Source: CAZKAP01 sp964550895
Lineage (GTDB): Bacteria; Bacteroidota; Bacteroidia; Flavobacteriales; Flavobacteriaceae
DNA: 64,000 nucleotides
Assembly: GCA_964550895.1 (NCBI GenBank)
Contig: CAZKAP010000007.1
Coordinates: forward strand, 1-64,000
Direction of reading: 5' to 3'
A model generated the notes under the pieces. The model did not search any database, was not told where the DNA came from, and worked only from the letters and a program-made list of their open reading frames with translations. This document shows, piece by piece, positions 16,796 through 25,326 of the stretch. The position numbers and the translations under genes are program-made. Position 1 is the stretch's first letter. Each line of letters begins with the position of its first letter.

Positions 16796-17659
16796 CTATC
16801 CGAGGTAAGTCTTTAAAATCTTGCTTCTTGACGTATGCTTCAGTCTGCGGATGGCCTTCTCCTTGATTTGTCGAACCCGCTCGCGGGTCAGGTCGAAGGT
16901 CTCGCCGATTTCCTCCAGGGTCATGGAATGCTGTCCGCCCAATCCAAAGTACAGGCGGATCACATCGGCCTCTCGAACCGTCAGGGTCTCGAGAGCGCGT
17001 TCGATTTCGGTGCGCAGCGACTCATGCAGCAGATCCTTATCCGGATTGGGGGATTCCCCGCTTCGCAGCACGTCGTACAGGTTGGAATCCTCTCCATCAA
17101 TCAAGGGAGCATCCATGGATACATGCCTTCCCGAGTTCTTGAGGGATTGCTTGACATCTTCTACGGTCATGTCGAGTTCCTTGGCGATCTCTTCGGCCGA
17201 TGGCACCCGCTCGTGGGCTTGCTCCAGGAATGCGAAGGTCTTGTTGATCTTATTGATGGAGCCGATTTTGTTCAGCGGCAGACGGACAATCCGGGACTGT
17301 TCGGCCAATGCCTGAAGTATGGACTGGCGGATCCACCACACGGCATAGGATATGAACTTGAATCCACGGGTCTCGTCGAATCGCTGTGCGGCCTTAATCA
17401 GCCCGAGGTTCCCCTCGTTAATCAGGTCGGGTAGTGTCAGTCCCTGGTTTTGGTATTGTTTGGCTACGGATACGACGAATCTAAGGTTGGCCTTGGTCAG
17501 TTTTTCGAGGGCCCTCTGGTCACCCGCCTTGATGCGCTGCGCCAGTTCGACTTCCTCTTCTGCTGTAATCAGGTCTACCTTACCGATCTCCTGCAAATAC
17601 TTGTCCAGTGATGCGGTCTCCCGGTTCGTTACCTGTTTCGTGATCTTTAGCTGTCTCAT
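16796..17659 (-). CDS. rpoD: primary sigma factor, sigma-70 (RpoD/SigA)
   Basis: 287 residues, the short Bacteroidota form of the housekeeping sigma factor. Region 1.1 is absent; region 1.2 starts at about 14 (ASLDKYLQEIGKVDLIT). Regions 2.1-2.4 include LIKAAQRFDETRGFKFISYA and WWIRQSILQAL (about 88-118). Region 3 is PSAEEIAKELDM. Region 4.2 is the helix-turn-helix MTLEEIGETFDLTRERVRQI (about 246-265). It directs RNA polymerase to promoters of the lineage's TTTG/TAnnTTTG type. It is preceded by a 273-bp leader with a strong terminator hairpin, which separates it from pnp. Confidence 0.97.
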   Translation of the reverse strand: MRQLKITKQVTNRETASLDKYLQEIGKVDLITAEEEVELAQRIKAGDQRALEKLTKANLRFVVSVAKQYQNQGLTLPDLINEGNLGLIKAAQRFDETRGFKFISYAVWWIRQSILQALAEQSRIVRLPLNKIGSINKINKTFAFLEQAHERVPSAEEIAKELDMTVEDVKQSLKNSGRHVSMDAPLIDGEDSNLYDVLRSGESPNPDKDLLHESLRTEIERALETLTVREADVIRLYFGLGGQHSMTLEEIGETFDLTRERVRQIKEKAIRRLKHTSRSKILKTYLG

Positions 17660-17726
17660 GTAAAAATTTCCCCTGTTTTAAATTGCTTTGAGCAAAGCGC
17701 TCATGTACTTATACGTAGAAAAACTC

Positions 17727-17753
17727 AAAAGGTTACAATATCATAAACCTTTT
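17727..17753. repeat. dyad in rpoD leader
   Basis: AAAAGGTT (17727-17734) and AACCTTTT (17746-17753) form a dyad around 11 A/T-rich bases in the 273-bp space upstream of rpoD. It sits just downstream (on the minus strand) of the pnp terminator, so it is inside or near the rpoD promoter region. It could be a regulator site or part of the 5' leader. No protein can be assigned to it. Confidence 0.35.
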
Positions 17754-17799
17754 CTCAAAAAAAAATCGTAAACAACGGTAGACGCTCTTTACGATTTTT
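17753..17799 (-). terminator. pnp terminator
   Basis: A perfect 12-bp stem pairs AAAAATCGTAAA (17761-17772) with TTTACGATTTTT (17788-17799) around a 15-base loop. On the minus strand the stem continues into a run of about nine U residues, as expected for a terminator of the pnp transcript upstream of rpoD. Confidence 0.85.
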
Positions 17800-17901
17800 C
17801 TTTAGAATCTGATAAAGAGACGGTTATCCCTCTCTTCTTCAGAACGTACTTTCCCTTCCTTTATTACTTAGTCGTGGGATAAATACTTGAATTACAATAT
17901 G

Positions 17902-17929
17902 TTCGGCCGAAATTTCGATTTCGGCCGAA
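17902..17929. repeat. 28-base perfect palindromic hairpin after pnp
   Basis: TTCGGCCGAAAT (17902-17913) and ATTTCGGCCGAA (17918-17929) form a perfect 12-bp stem with a TTCG loop, beginning 3 bases after the pnp stop. There is no U-run, so it may protect the 3' end of the pnp mRNA from exonucleases or bind PNPase itself, rather than terminate. Confidence 0.7.
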
Positions 17930-17932
17930 GTC

Positions 17933-20140
17933 CTAGCGCTGATTTCGGCGATTATTGTCGCGGCGAGGTGGCCGTCGGTCACCGGAACGTTCTCTTGGTG
18001 GCCGTTCCGTGTAGCCTTCCGGCTTGGGCAGTAACGCCTTACGGGAAACTTTTTCCTTGCGGGTTCGGGGATCGATACCGAAATACTTCACATCGAATAC
18101 GTCTCCCATATTCACGGCATCCGTTACGTTCTCGGTGCGTTCCCAAGCGAGCTCCGACACGTGCAGCAGTACCTCGTTGCCCGGGGCCTCGGTATACTCC
18201 ACTACGGCACCGAAATCCAGGATCTTGATCACCTGTACTTCGTAAACCTCCCCAACTTCCGGCTTGAACATCAGGGCCTCTATAGTGGCCAGCACACGAT
18301 CGATTCCGGCCTGATCCGTACCCAGGATCTCAACGATACCTTCTTCTGTGGCTTCATCCTCGTTTACTACTATGGTGGTCTTGGTGTCCTTTTGCAGTTC
18401 CTGTATGTGCTTTCCTCCTGTGCCGATCAGGCCACCGATAAACTCGGCCGGAATTCGGCGTGTAATGATCTTGGGGGAATGGGGCTTTACCTCCTCGCGG
18501 GGTTCTGCTATGGTCTCGATGAGTTTCTCCAGTATGTGCATGCGGCCATCCCGTGCCTGCATCAGGGCCTTGGTTAGGATTTCGTAGGAAAGTCCTTTCA
18601 CCTTAATGTCCATCTGGCAGGCGGTAATACCATCTCGGGTGCCCGTTACCTTGAAGTCCATATCGCCCAGGTGATCTTCATCACCAAGGATGTCCGAAAG
18701 CACTGCGTACTTTCCGGTCTCCGCATCGCTGATCAGTCCCATGGCTATGCCCGATACGGGTTTCTTGATCTTGATGCCGGCATCCATGAGCGCCATCGTT
18801 CCGGCGCATACGGTAGCCATGGAGGAGGAGCCATTGGACTCCAGTACTTCGGAAACCACCCGCACGGTGTAGGGACAGTCTTCGGGTATCATATTTTTCA
18901 GTGCCCGCTGGGCCAGGTTCCCGTGACCTACCTCACGGCGCGAAGTCCCCCGAATCGGACGGGCCTCACCCGTCGAGAAGGGAGGGAAGTTATAGTGTAG
19001 GTAGAACCTTTCTTCACCCTCTAGCGAAGGCATGTCAATAATATTGGCTTCCCTGGAAGTACCCAATGTGGCCGTAGCCAGCGCCTGAGTTTCTCCACGG
19101 GTGAAAATACTAGAGCCGTGGACAGAAGGAAGGTAGTCCACCTCGCACCAGATGGGGCGTATTTCGTCGGTCCGGCGTCCGTCCAGTCGCAGCCCCTCGT
19201 TCAGCGTCAGGTTGCGCACGGCTTCCTTCTCGGCCTTGTGGTAGTATTTCGAAATGAGATCGCCGATCTCCTCGAGCTCCTCTTCACTGTATTGCTCCTT
19301 TATGGACTCTTTGATCTCGGAAAAGGCATCGCTCCGCTCCTTCTTGGATGAACCCGTCTTGGCCACTTCATAAATCCTGTCGTAGGCATCCTGACGGATC
19401 TTCTGCTGCAGTTCTTCGTCTTCGGCCTCACCTTCGTATTCACGGGTTTCCTTGATGCCTGCCTGTTCGGCCAGTCTCCGCTGGGCCTGGCACTGCTTGC
19501 GGATGGCCTCGTGTGCGAATTGTATAGCCTCGACCATTTCCTCTTCGGATATCTCCATCATCTCGCCTTCGACCATCATCACTGAATCCTCCGATGCACC
19601 GATGATCATATCGAGATCCGATACCTCGAGCTGGGCCCGGGTCGGATTGATGACCAGCTGTCCGTCCACCCGGCCCACACGTACCTCGGAGATGGGGCAC
19701 TCAAACGGAAGATCGGAAAGCTGAATAGCCGTGGACGCTGCCAGGCCGGCGAGGGCGTCCGGGATCACCTGATCGTCGTGCGACATCAGCTGGATCATCA
19801 CCTGGGTTTCGCAGTGGTAGTCCTTGGGGAACAACGGTCGCAACACCCGGTCGACTATCCTCATGGTGAGCACTTCTCCATCGCTGGGTCGGGCCTCTCT
19901 TTTGAAGAACCCCCCGGGATACCGTCCTGCGGCTGCAAACTTTTCCCGGTAATCAACGGTAAGCGGGAGGAAGTCCACATCCGATGCCTGATAATTGGAT
20001 ACAACTGTACACAACAGCATACAGTTACCCATTTGAACAACTACGGCTCCATGAGCCTGTTTGGCAAGTTTGCCCGTTTCGATGGTGATTTCCCTACCAT
20101 CTTCGAGGAGAATGGTCTCCTTAAATACATTTGGAATCAT
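17933..20140 (-). CDS. pnp: polyribonucleotide nucleotidyltransferase (PNPase)
   Basis: 735 residues. This phosphorolytic 3'-5' exoribonuclease degrades mRNA in the cytoplasm. Domains in order: first RNase PH core (about 10-150, with AAGRYPGGFFKREARPSDGE), helical linker, second RNase PH core (about 320-550, with FPPFSTGEARPIRGTSRREVGHG and GDEDHLGDMDFKVTGT, the catalytic part), KH domain (about 575-635, with GGLIGTGGKHIQ), S1 domain (about 640-705, with ILDFGAVVEY) and a short R/P-rich tail. All parts are full length. The gene follows rpsO on the same strand, the same order as in many bacteria, with an intrinsic terminator between the two that would tune read-through. Confidence 0.98.
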   Translation of the reverse strand: MIPNVFKETILLEDGREITIETGKLAKQAHGAVVVQMGNCMLLCTVVSNYQASDVDFLPLTVDYREKFAAAGRYPGGFFKREARPSDGEVLTMRIVDRVLRPLFPKDYHCETQVMIQLMSHDDQVIPDALAGLAASTAIQLSDLPFECPISEVRVGRVDGQLVINPTRAQLEVSDLDMIIGASEDSVMMVEGEMMEISEEEMVEAIQFAHEAIRKQCQAQRRLAEQAGIKETREYEGEAEDEELQQKIRQDAYDRIYEVAKTGSSKKERSDAFSEIKESIKEQYSEEELEEIGDLISKYYHKAEKEAVRNLTLNEGLRLDGRRTDEIRPIWCEVDYLPSVHGSSIFTRGETQALATATLGTSREANIIDMPSLEGEERFYLHYNFPPFSTGEARPIRGTSRREVGHGNLAQRALKNMIPEDCPYTVRVVSEVLESNGSSSMATVCAGTMALMDAGIKIKKPVSGIAMGLISDAETGKYAVLSDILGDEDHLGDMDFKVTGTRDGITACQMDIKVKGLSYEILTKALMQARDGRMHILEKLIETIAEPREEVKPHSPKIITRRIPAEFIGGLIGTGGKHIQELQKDTKTTIVVNEDEATEEGIVEILGTDQAGIDRVLATIEALMFKPEVGEVYEVQVIKILDFGAVVEYTEAPGNEVLLHVSELAWERTENVTDAVNMGDVFDVKYFGIDPRTRKEKVSRKALLPKPEGYTERPPRERSGDRRPPRRDNNRRNQR

Positions 20141-20259
20141 AAATTACAACTGATGTCGTCCGGGCGTATGCCGGACGAAGACTTATACTTACTCTGTCTT
20201 TATTTGAACGTCCTTTGGGTGTGTGAGCGTGGCGGACCTGAGACAGGAGAGCAAGCAGG

Positions 20260-20298
20260 AAAGAAAAGAAAACGGGGCACATACCTGGTAGTGCCCCG
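20260..20298 (-). terminator. rpsO terminator/attenuator
   Basis: CGGGGCAC and GTGCCCCG (20273-20280 with 20291-20298) form a perfect 8-bp stem with a 10-base loop. On the minus strand the stem is followed by TTTTCTTTTCTTT. It lies 5 bases after the rpsO stop. It ends most rpsO transcripts, and partial read-through could feed pnp. Confidence 0.88.
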
Positions 20299-20303
20299 CT
20301 GAT

Positions 20304-20573
20304 TTATTTACGGATGCCCAAATCTTTGATGAGCTCTCGATACTTGAGGATGTCCTTGTTCTTCAGGTAGTCCAAAAGTGCCCTTCGCTTACCCACAAGG
20401 CGAACCAGTGACCTCTCGGTATTGTAGTCCTTGTGATTCTTCTTCAGATGTTGGGTCAGGTGATTGATCCGATGGGTGAACAGTGCGATCTGTCCCTCAG
20501 TAGAGCCCGTGTTTTTCTCCGAGCCTCCGTACTTCTTAAATATTCCTTCTTTTACGTCTTTATCTAAATACAT
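20304..20573 (-). CDS. rpsO: 30S ribosomal protein S15
   Basis: 89 residues, the standard length. It binds the central domain of 16S rRNA early in small-subunit assembly. Family blocks are visible: GSTEGQIALFTHRINHLTQHLKKNHKDYNTERSLV in parts (about 23-57), LVGKRRALLDYLKNKD (about 58-73) and the terminal YRELIKDLGIRK. It precedes pnp in the same direction. Confidence 0.98.
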   Translation of the reverse strand: MYLDKDVKEGIFKKYGGSEKNTGSTEGQIALFTHRINHLTQHLKKNHKDYNTERSLVRLVGKRRALLDYLKNKDILKYRELIKDLGIRK

Positions 20574-20621
20574 GCCAATATTGGTTCAATAATTATTATG
20601 TACTTCTGCCTAAGCAGGGCG

Positions 20622-20629
20622 CAAAGTTA
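20622..20629 (-). promoter_or_regulatory. candidate -7 box for rpsO
   Basis: On the minus strand TAACTTTG matches the Bacteroidota -7 consensus TAnnTTTG exactly, 49 bases before the rpsO ATG. A clear -33 TTG-type box at about 19 bases upstream was not found, so the call rests on the -7 element and the position between accD and rpsO. Confidence 0.5.
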
Positions 20630-20644
20630 CAACAAATACCCGGA

Positions 20645-21517
20645 TTATTGACTTTCTTCCTTACGAACGGGCTTATTTTCAATCAGGTCGATATACAGAT
20701 TGATTTTCTTTTTGAGCTCACTGCGGTGCGTGATGAAGTCGAGGAAGCCGTGTTCAAGCACGAATTCAGCCCGTTGGAATCCATCTGGCAGGTCCTTACC
20801 CGTTGCCTCTCGAACAACACGGGGTCCGGCGAATCCGATCAGCGCCCCGGGTTCGGATATATTGATATCCCCCAGCATGGCATAAGAGGCCGTGGTACCT
20901 CCGGTGGTGGGATCGGTACACAGCGAGATATAGGGAATTTTCGCTTCGGCAAGCTGGGCGAGTTTGGCAGAAGTTTTGGCCAGCTGCATTAGCGATAGTG
21001 CAGCTTCCATCATCCGTGCTCCCCCGGACTTGGAGATCATCAGGAAGGGGATTTTTCTCCTTTTGGCTACTTCGATGGCCCGGGCTATTTTTTCTCCCAC
21101 CACGCTGCCCATGGAACCGCCAATGAAGCTGAAATCCATGCAGGCGACAACCAGGTCTTTACCCATGGACTTGCCTACGGCGGTCCGAACGGCGTCTTTG
21201 AGGCCCGTTTTCTTCCTGGCTTTGGCCAGCCGGTCGGTGTATTTGGTGCTATCCTTAAACTTCAGGGGATCCAGGGACTCCAGATCCGCATCCAGCTCCC
21301 TGAATTTGTTATCGTCAAAGATAATTTCGAAATACTCTTTGCTCCCGATCCTCACGTGATAGTCATCTTCCGGACTTACGTAATAGTTCTTGGCCAGTTC
21401 ATCAGCCTCCACAATTTTTCCGGTCGGTGATTTGTACCACAGGCCCTTGGGAGTGTCTTTCTTCTCCTCGGTAGCGGTCTGTATCCCTTTCTCCTTTCGC
21501 TTAAACCACATCGACAT
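20645..21517 (-). CDS. accD: acetyl-CoA carboxylase carboxyltransferase subunit beta
   Basis: 290 residues. With AccA it transfers the carboxyl group from biotin to acetyl-CoA, the first step of fatty acid synthesis. The crotonase-like fold is intact: MDFSFIGGSMGSVVGEKIAR, SKSGGARMMEAALSLMQ (about 163-179), DPTTGGTTASYAMLGD and ISEPGALIGFAGPRVV. Unusually, the N-terminal zinc ribbon has lost its four cysteines: the positions of the two CPxC motifs read S30-P-T-G and S48-P-E-D. The surrounding residues (LWYKSPTGKIV) align well, so this is a real loss, probably lineage wide, not a frameshift. It sits 12 bp after fbaA. Confidence 0.95.
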   Translation of the reverse strand: MSMWFKRKEKGIQTATEEKKDTPKGLWYKSPTGKIVEADELAKNYYVSPEDDYHVRIGSKEYFEIIFDDNKFRELDADLESLDPLKFKDSTKYTDRLAKARKKTGLKDAVRTAVGKSMGKDLVVACMDFSFIGGSMGSVVGEKIARAIEVAKRRKIPFLMISKSGGARMMEAALSLMQLAKTSAKLAQLAEAKIPYISLCTDPTTGGTTASYAMLGDINISEPGALIGFAGPRVVREATGKDLPDGFQRAEFVLEHGFLDFITHRSELKKKINLYIDLIENKPVRKEESQ

Positions 21518-21529
21518 AAGGCTACAGTT

Positions 21530-22597
21530 TTATAGGGTGTTCACATTATTGAGGTCCTGGAAGGCCTGCTCGAGACGCTTGCGGAACGACTGCTCTCCAT
21601 GACGCAGCCATACCCTGGGGTCGTAGAACTTCTTGTTGGGTTGATCCGCCCCGTCTGGATTGCCGATCTGAGCCTGCAGGTAGCCTTCCTTCTCCTTCAT
21701 GTAATCCCGTATGCCTTCCATAAAGGCGTATTGCAGGTCGGTATCTATGTTCATTTTCACTACTCCGTAGCCTATGGCCTCCCGAATTTCTTCCACAGTT
21801 GAACCCGATCCGCCGTGGAACACAAAATCTACGGGATTATGCCCCAGATTGTGCTTTTTGCTGATGTAATCCTGAGAATTTTTGAGGATCACAGGAGTGA
21901 GTTTTACGTTTCCAGGCTTGTACACCCCATGAACGTTTCCGAAGGCTGCTGCCACGGTAAAGCGCGGACTTACTTTAGAGAGTTCTTCATAGGCATAGGA
22001 AACTTCTTCGGGCTGGGTGTAGAGGCGGGAACTGTCGATATCGGTGTTGTCCACTCCGTCCTCTTCTCCTCCGGTAACACCCAGTTCAATTTCCAGGGTC
22101 ATGTCCATCTTTGACATGCGTTCGAGGTAGCGCTTACAAATTTCGATGTTTTCTTCCAGGGGCTCCTCCGACAGATCGATCATATGCGAACTGTAAAGGG
22201 GAAAGCCGTGCTGGGCGTGATGCTTTTCACTGGCGTAGAGCAGGCCGTCTATCCATGGGAGGAGTTTCTTGGCGCAGTGATCCGTATGCAGGATCACGGT
22301 TGCCCCATAGGCCTCGGCGAGTTGATGCACGTGCTGGGCTCCCGCCGTTCCTCCCAGTATAGCCGAACGCTGGCCCTCATTGCTGAGCCCTTTACCGGCA
22401 TTGAACTGGGCTCCACCGTTGGAAAATTGCACGATTACAGGAGCTTTCAGGGCTGCGGCGGTTTCCAGCACTGCATTCACCGAGCTGGACCCGATAACAT
22501 TGACCGCTGGCAGGGCAAAACCTTTCTCCTTGGCCCATTTGAAGATTTCCTGAACCTGATCGCCGGTGGCCACCCCCGGCTTTATATTATGAGACAT
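21530..22597 (-). CDS. fbaA: class II fructose-bisphosphate aldolase
   Basis: 355 residues, a zinc enzyme of glycolysis/gluconeogenesis that cleaves fructose-1,6-bisphosphate. The metal-binding histidines are in TVILHTDHCAKK (about 105-116), NVHGVYKPGNVK (about 224) and VFHGGSGST (about 262-270). The catalytic aspartate is in the HTDHC segment and the phosphate-binding part in VVKMNIDTDLQYA. Length fits the class IIA (E. coli FbaA-like) group. Upstream of accD with a 12-bp gap, so probably co-transcribed. Confidence 0.97.
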   Translation of the reverse strand: MSHNIKPGVATGDQVQEIFKWAKEKGFALPAVNVIGSSSVNAVLETAAALKAPVIVQFSNGGAQFNAGKGLSNEGQRSAILGGTAGAQHVHQLAEAYGATVILHTDHCAKKLLPWIDGLLYASEKHHAQHGFPLYSSHMIDLSEEPLEENIEICKRYLERMSKMDMTLEIELGVTGGEEDGVDNTDIDSSRLYTQPEEVSYAYEELSKVSPRFTVAAAFGNVHGVYKPGNVKLTPVILKNSQDYISKKHNLGHNPVDFVFHGGSGSTVEEIREAIGYGVVKMNIDTDLQYAFMEGIRDYMKEKEGYLQAQIGNPDGADQPNKKFYDPRVWLRHGEQSFRKRLEQAFQDLNNVNTL

Positions 22598-22696
22598 AAC
22601 GACTGGTTATAATTGGCGATAAAGGTACTAATTTATAAAAGCGACACGAACAATATGCCAGGCTCATTACTGCAGACTCTTGCCCTTCCCGGTGGT

Positions 22697-25297
22697 TTAG
22701 AACGGATAGTTGATACCCACATTGAATACGGCCCGATCGGGGCGGAAGTCCGTGAACCAGCGCTGATTGTAGTCCCGGGCGGGATTATAAGTCTTGAAGC
22801 CTGCATCGAGGCGGAATACGAAGTAGGAGAAATCGACCCGGAGGCCCAGTCCGGTTCCCAGCGCGATGTCGCCCAGGGATTGCCAGCCACTGAAGACGGC
22901 ATCCGGATTGGTCTCGCTATCGAATACGTTCCAGATGTTTCCGGCATCCGCAAAGAGCGCCCCGTAAACGTTTCCCACGATCGGGAAGCGGTATTCGGCA
23001 CTCAGCCCGAGTTTAAAATTGGCTTCATTGAAGTCGTTCCGGTTCTGCGTCCTGCCCGGTCCCAGGGAATACGCGTTCCAGGCGCGGTTGTCGTTGGATC
23101 CCCCGGCGAAATAACTGCGAACGAAGGGTACGTTATCGGAATTGCCATAGGGTATGGCCAGGCCCATAAAGCTCCGGATGGCGAACACGTCTCTTCCCGC
23201 AAGGTCCCAGTGACGGATAAAGTCGAACTCCGTTTTGATGTACTGGGTGTAGGGTACCCCAAAGACCAGCCCCCTGCCGGCATCATCCTCGTTGAACGGC
23301 AGCACTCCTTCGACCAGGGCCAGAATGTTCCCGGCGCTTTCCAGGGTCACCCGCCACTGCCGGTAGTCGTCGCTGCTATTGGGGTTACGGGTCTTGGACA
23401 GGGTGTAGTTGGTGGTGACGATCAGGTTGTTCTCTGTCAGACGCTGGCGACGTTCTTCTATGCTCCTAACGGTATTGATATCTTCCTGCCCCAGGACGAT
23501 GCTACCGTCGAGCACACGGCTCGCAAATCCCTCAGCTCCGGAGGGTATCTGGAGACGAAAGGGGTCTTCCTCGTTTCCCGAGGCGATGTATAGCTCGTCG
23601 AAGAGATCCTGACCGAGGATACCGGGGTCCTGAACCTGGTCAGCTACATCGTCCAGGGAATTATAGGTGTTCTGATAGACGAAAAAGAAGTTGTCCGGAT
23701 TCACATTGCGGACGAATTCGATGCCAAGCAATTCCAGGCGGTTCCTGACCTGGGGCCTCGGCGTCCAATTGTATGACATGCTGGTATTGAAGGTCTGCCG
23801 GTCGAGCCCGATGTTCTGCTGGAAGTTGGTACCCACATTGAGCCGCGTCTGAGGTGACATATAGGGTTTGATGATCCCCTTGGTGTTCAGGGGAAACCAG
23901 ATTCGGGGGAACGTCAGGTTGACGTCGCCCCCGATTTCCGAAGTAATGTTCTGGTCGCTCAGTCCCGCGTCGCTTAGCAGACCCACCGAACCCCGTACTG
24001 AAAACCCCAGGGTCTCTGCTCCGCCGAAGATGTTTCTTGAGAATACGGATGCGCTGAATGCACTGCCTACCTGCTGTATGTTGGAATGAGTGACATCCAG
24101 GTTCAGGTTTAGGGAATATTTGGGCCGGGCCACTAGGTAGATGTTGGTGTTCAGCAGGCCCCTGGGAGTATCTGCGTCGAATTCGATGTTGGGGTAAACG
24201 AAAACGTTGAGATTGTTGATCTGCCGGTTCGTTCGAATCCGGTCGACGTCCCGGTAAACGGAATCCCTGCTGAAGAAAATCGCATCGGCCAGGGCCTGGG
24301 GTTTGTAGCGGAGTTTGTTGCGATAGTAGATATTCAGGTCCTCGTACCGGACCATGGAAAGCGTATCGGAATTCCCGCTCAGGGAATAGTCGGTGTATAC
24401 ATTGATCCTGTCGTAACGGTGGACCCGGTAAGGCCGAATGGTTATGCTGTCGCCTCCCGTGCGGCGGTTGCGTATGTTCATCACCACATCCAGGGTCGGG
24501 TTATCCTCAAGCCTGGTGGTGTCACCGACGAGGTCGAAATTGATGGAACTCTCCTGGAAGTTAAAGACCCCCGAGTTACGGAACAGACGGGTCAGGCGTT
24601 GCTGTTCTGCACTGAAGTCGCTCAGCTGAAGGGGTTCACCTCTGATGAGCCGGGATTCGTCCCGGTGAAGGGCAAAGAGCGAGTCCAGCTGAGGCGAGAG
24701 GATGCGGTATGCAATGCTGTCTATGGTATATCTGGGCCCCAGCCCGATGCGGTAGGTGACGTCCGCCTTTTGCTTTTGTGGCCGCAATTCGGTTTCGAAA
24801 TCCACTCCGTTGTTGAAGTATCCCTGACTCCGGAAATAACGCTTCATGCGATTCACCGACTCCTCGATGGAGGCGCTATCCAGGACAGCGGGTGGCTCTC
24901 CCAGGTTTTTCAGCACCCGGCTGTAACCGCTGACCAGAAAAGACTCCTGGAGCCGCTCAAACTGCTTGTCAGACAGAAAGTTGCGCAGTCGTTCCTCCCT
25001 TTTTTCGCGTTTCTGTACCCACTGCTCGAAGGAGGCTTCGGGGTCGGGCTTGGCGAGGTTGTACAGATTGAGCCTTAGCGGGTATCCCAGGATGCGGCTG
25101 TTGGGTTGCTGGACCAGTAGTTCGTTGAGTTTGCGGTCAAAGGATTCCTCCTCATCCTTCATTTCGATGGTATTGGACATGAGCAGGTACTGCTCGTCCG
25201 TGAGCCGGCGGACCGACTGACAGGAAACGACCAGAAAAAGTACTAGTAATACTTGTATCTTCGCCCTACCGCGCGCTATACTCCTGGGAAGAATCAT
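22697..25297 (-). CDS. tamL: TamL, lipoprotein TamA/BamA-family outer membrane protein
   Basis: 866 residues from the ATG at 25295-25297; a TTG three codons upstream is less likely. The first 26 residues end in the lipobox VVSC, so C26 would be lipidated. This lipid anchor marks TamL, the Bacteroidota version of TamA. POTRA-like modules occupy about 30-400 (YRIGLGPRYTIDSIAYRI; LQLSDFSAEQQRLTRLFRNSG). A BamA-type 16-strand barrel follows to the C-terminus, with FVRSYFAGGSNDNRAW, LGLSAEYRFPI, GLGLRVDFSYFVFRLD and the terminal aromatic residue of NVGINYPF. It is expected to help outer membrane protein assembly together with TamB, whose gene is not adjacent. Confidence 0.92.
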   Translation of the reverse strand: MILPRSIARGRAKIQVLLVLFLVVSCQSVRRLTDEQYLLMSNTIEMKDEEESFDRKLNELLVQQPNSRILGYPLRLNLYNLAKPDPEASFEQWVQKREKREERLRNFLSDKQFERLQESFLVSGYSRVLKNLGEPPAVLDSASIEESVNRMKRYFRSQGYFNNGVDFETELRPQKQKADVTYRIGLGPRYTIDSIAYRILSPQLDSLFALHRDESRLIRGEPLQLSDFSAEQQRLTRLFRNSGVFNFQESSINFDLVGDTTRLEDNPTLDVVMNIRNRRTGGDSITIRPYRVHRYDRINVYTDYSLSGNSDTLSMVRYEDLNIYYRNKLRYKPQALADAIFFSRDSVYRDVDRIRTNRQINNLNVFVYPNIEFDADTPRGLLNTNIYLVARPKYSLNLNLDVTHSNIQQVGSAFSASVFSRNIFGGAETLGFSVRGSVGLLSDAGLSDQNITSEIGGDVNLTFPRIWFPLNTKGIIKPYMSPQTRLNVGTNFQQNIGLDRQTFNTSMSYNWTPRPQVRNRLELLGIEFVRNVNPDNFFFVYQNTYNSLDDVADQVQDPGILGQDLFDELYIASGNEEDPFRLQIPSGAEGFASRVLDGSIVLGQEDINTVRSIEERRQRLTENNLIVTTNYTLSKTRNPNSSDDYRQWRVTLESAGNILALVEGVLPFNEDDAGRGLVFGVPYTQYIKTEFDFIRHWDLAGRDVFAIRSFMGLAIPYGNSDNVPFVRSYFAGGSNDNRAWNAYSLGPGRTQNRNDFNEANFKLGLSAEYRFPIVGNVYGALFADAGNIWNVFDSETNPDAVFSGWQSLGDIALGTGLGLRVDFSYFVFRLDAGFKTYNPARDYNQRWFTDFRPDRAVFNVGINYPF

Positions 25298-25326
25298 GCG
25301 AGTCAAAATTATATCATCTGAATTGA

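Noticed and set aside
20645..21517. AccD as a different carboxyltransferase, because of the missing cysteines
   Set aside because: The core domain and flanking residues match AccD closely, and the single-domain layout with accA elsewhere is normal.
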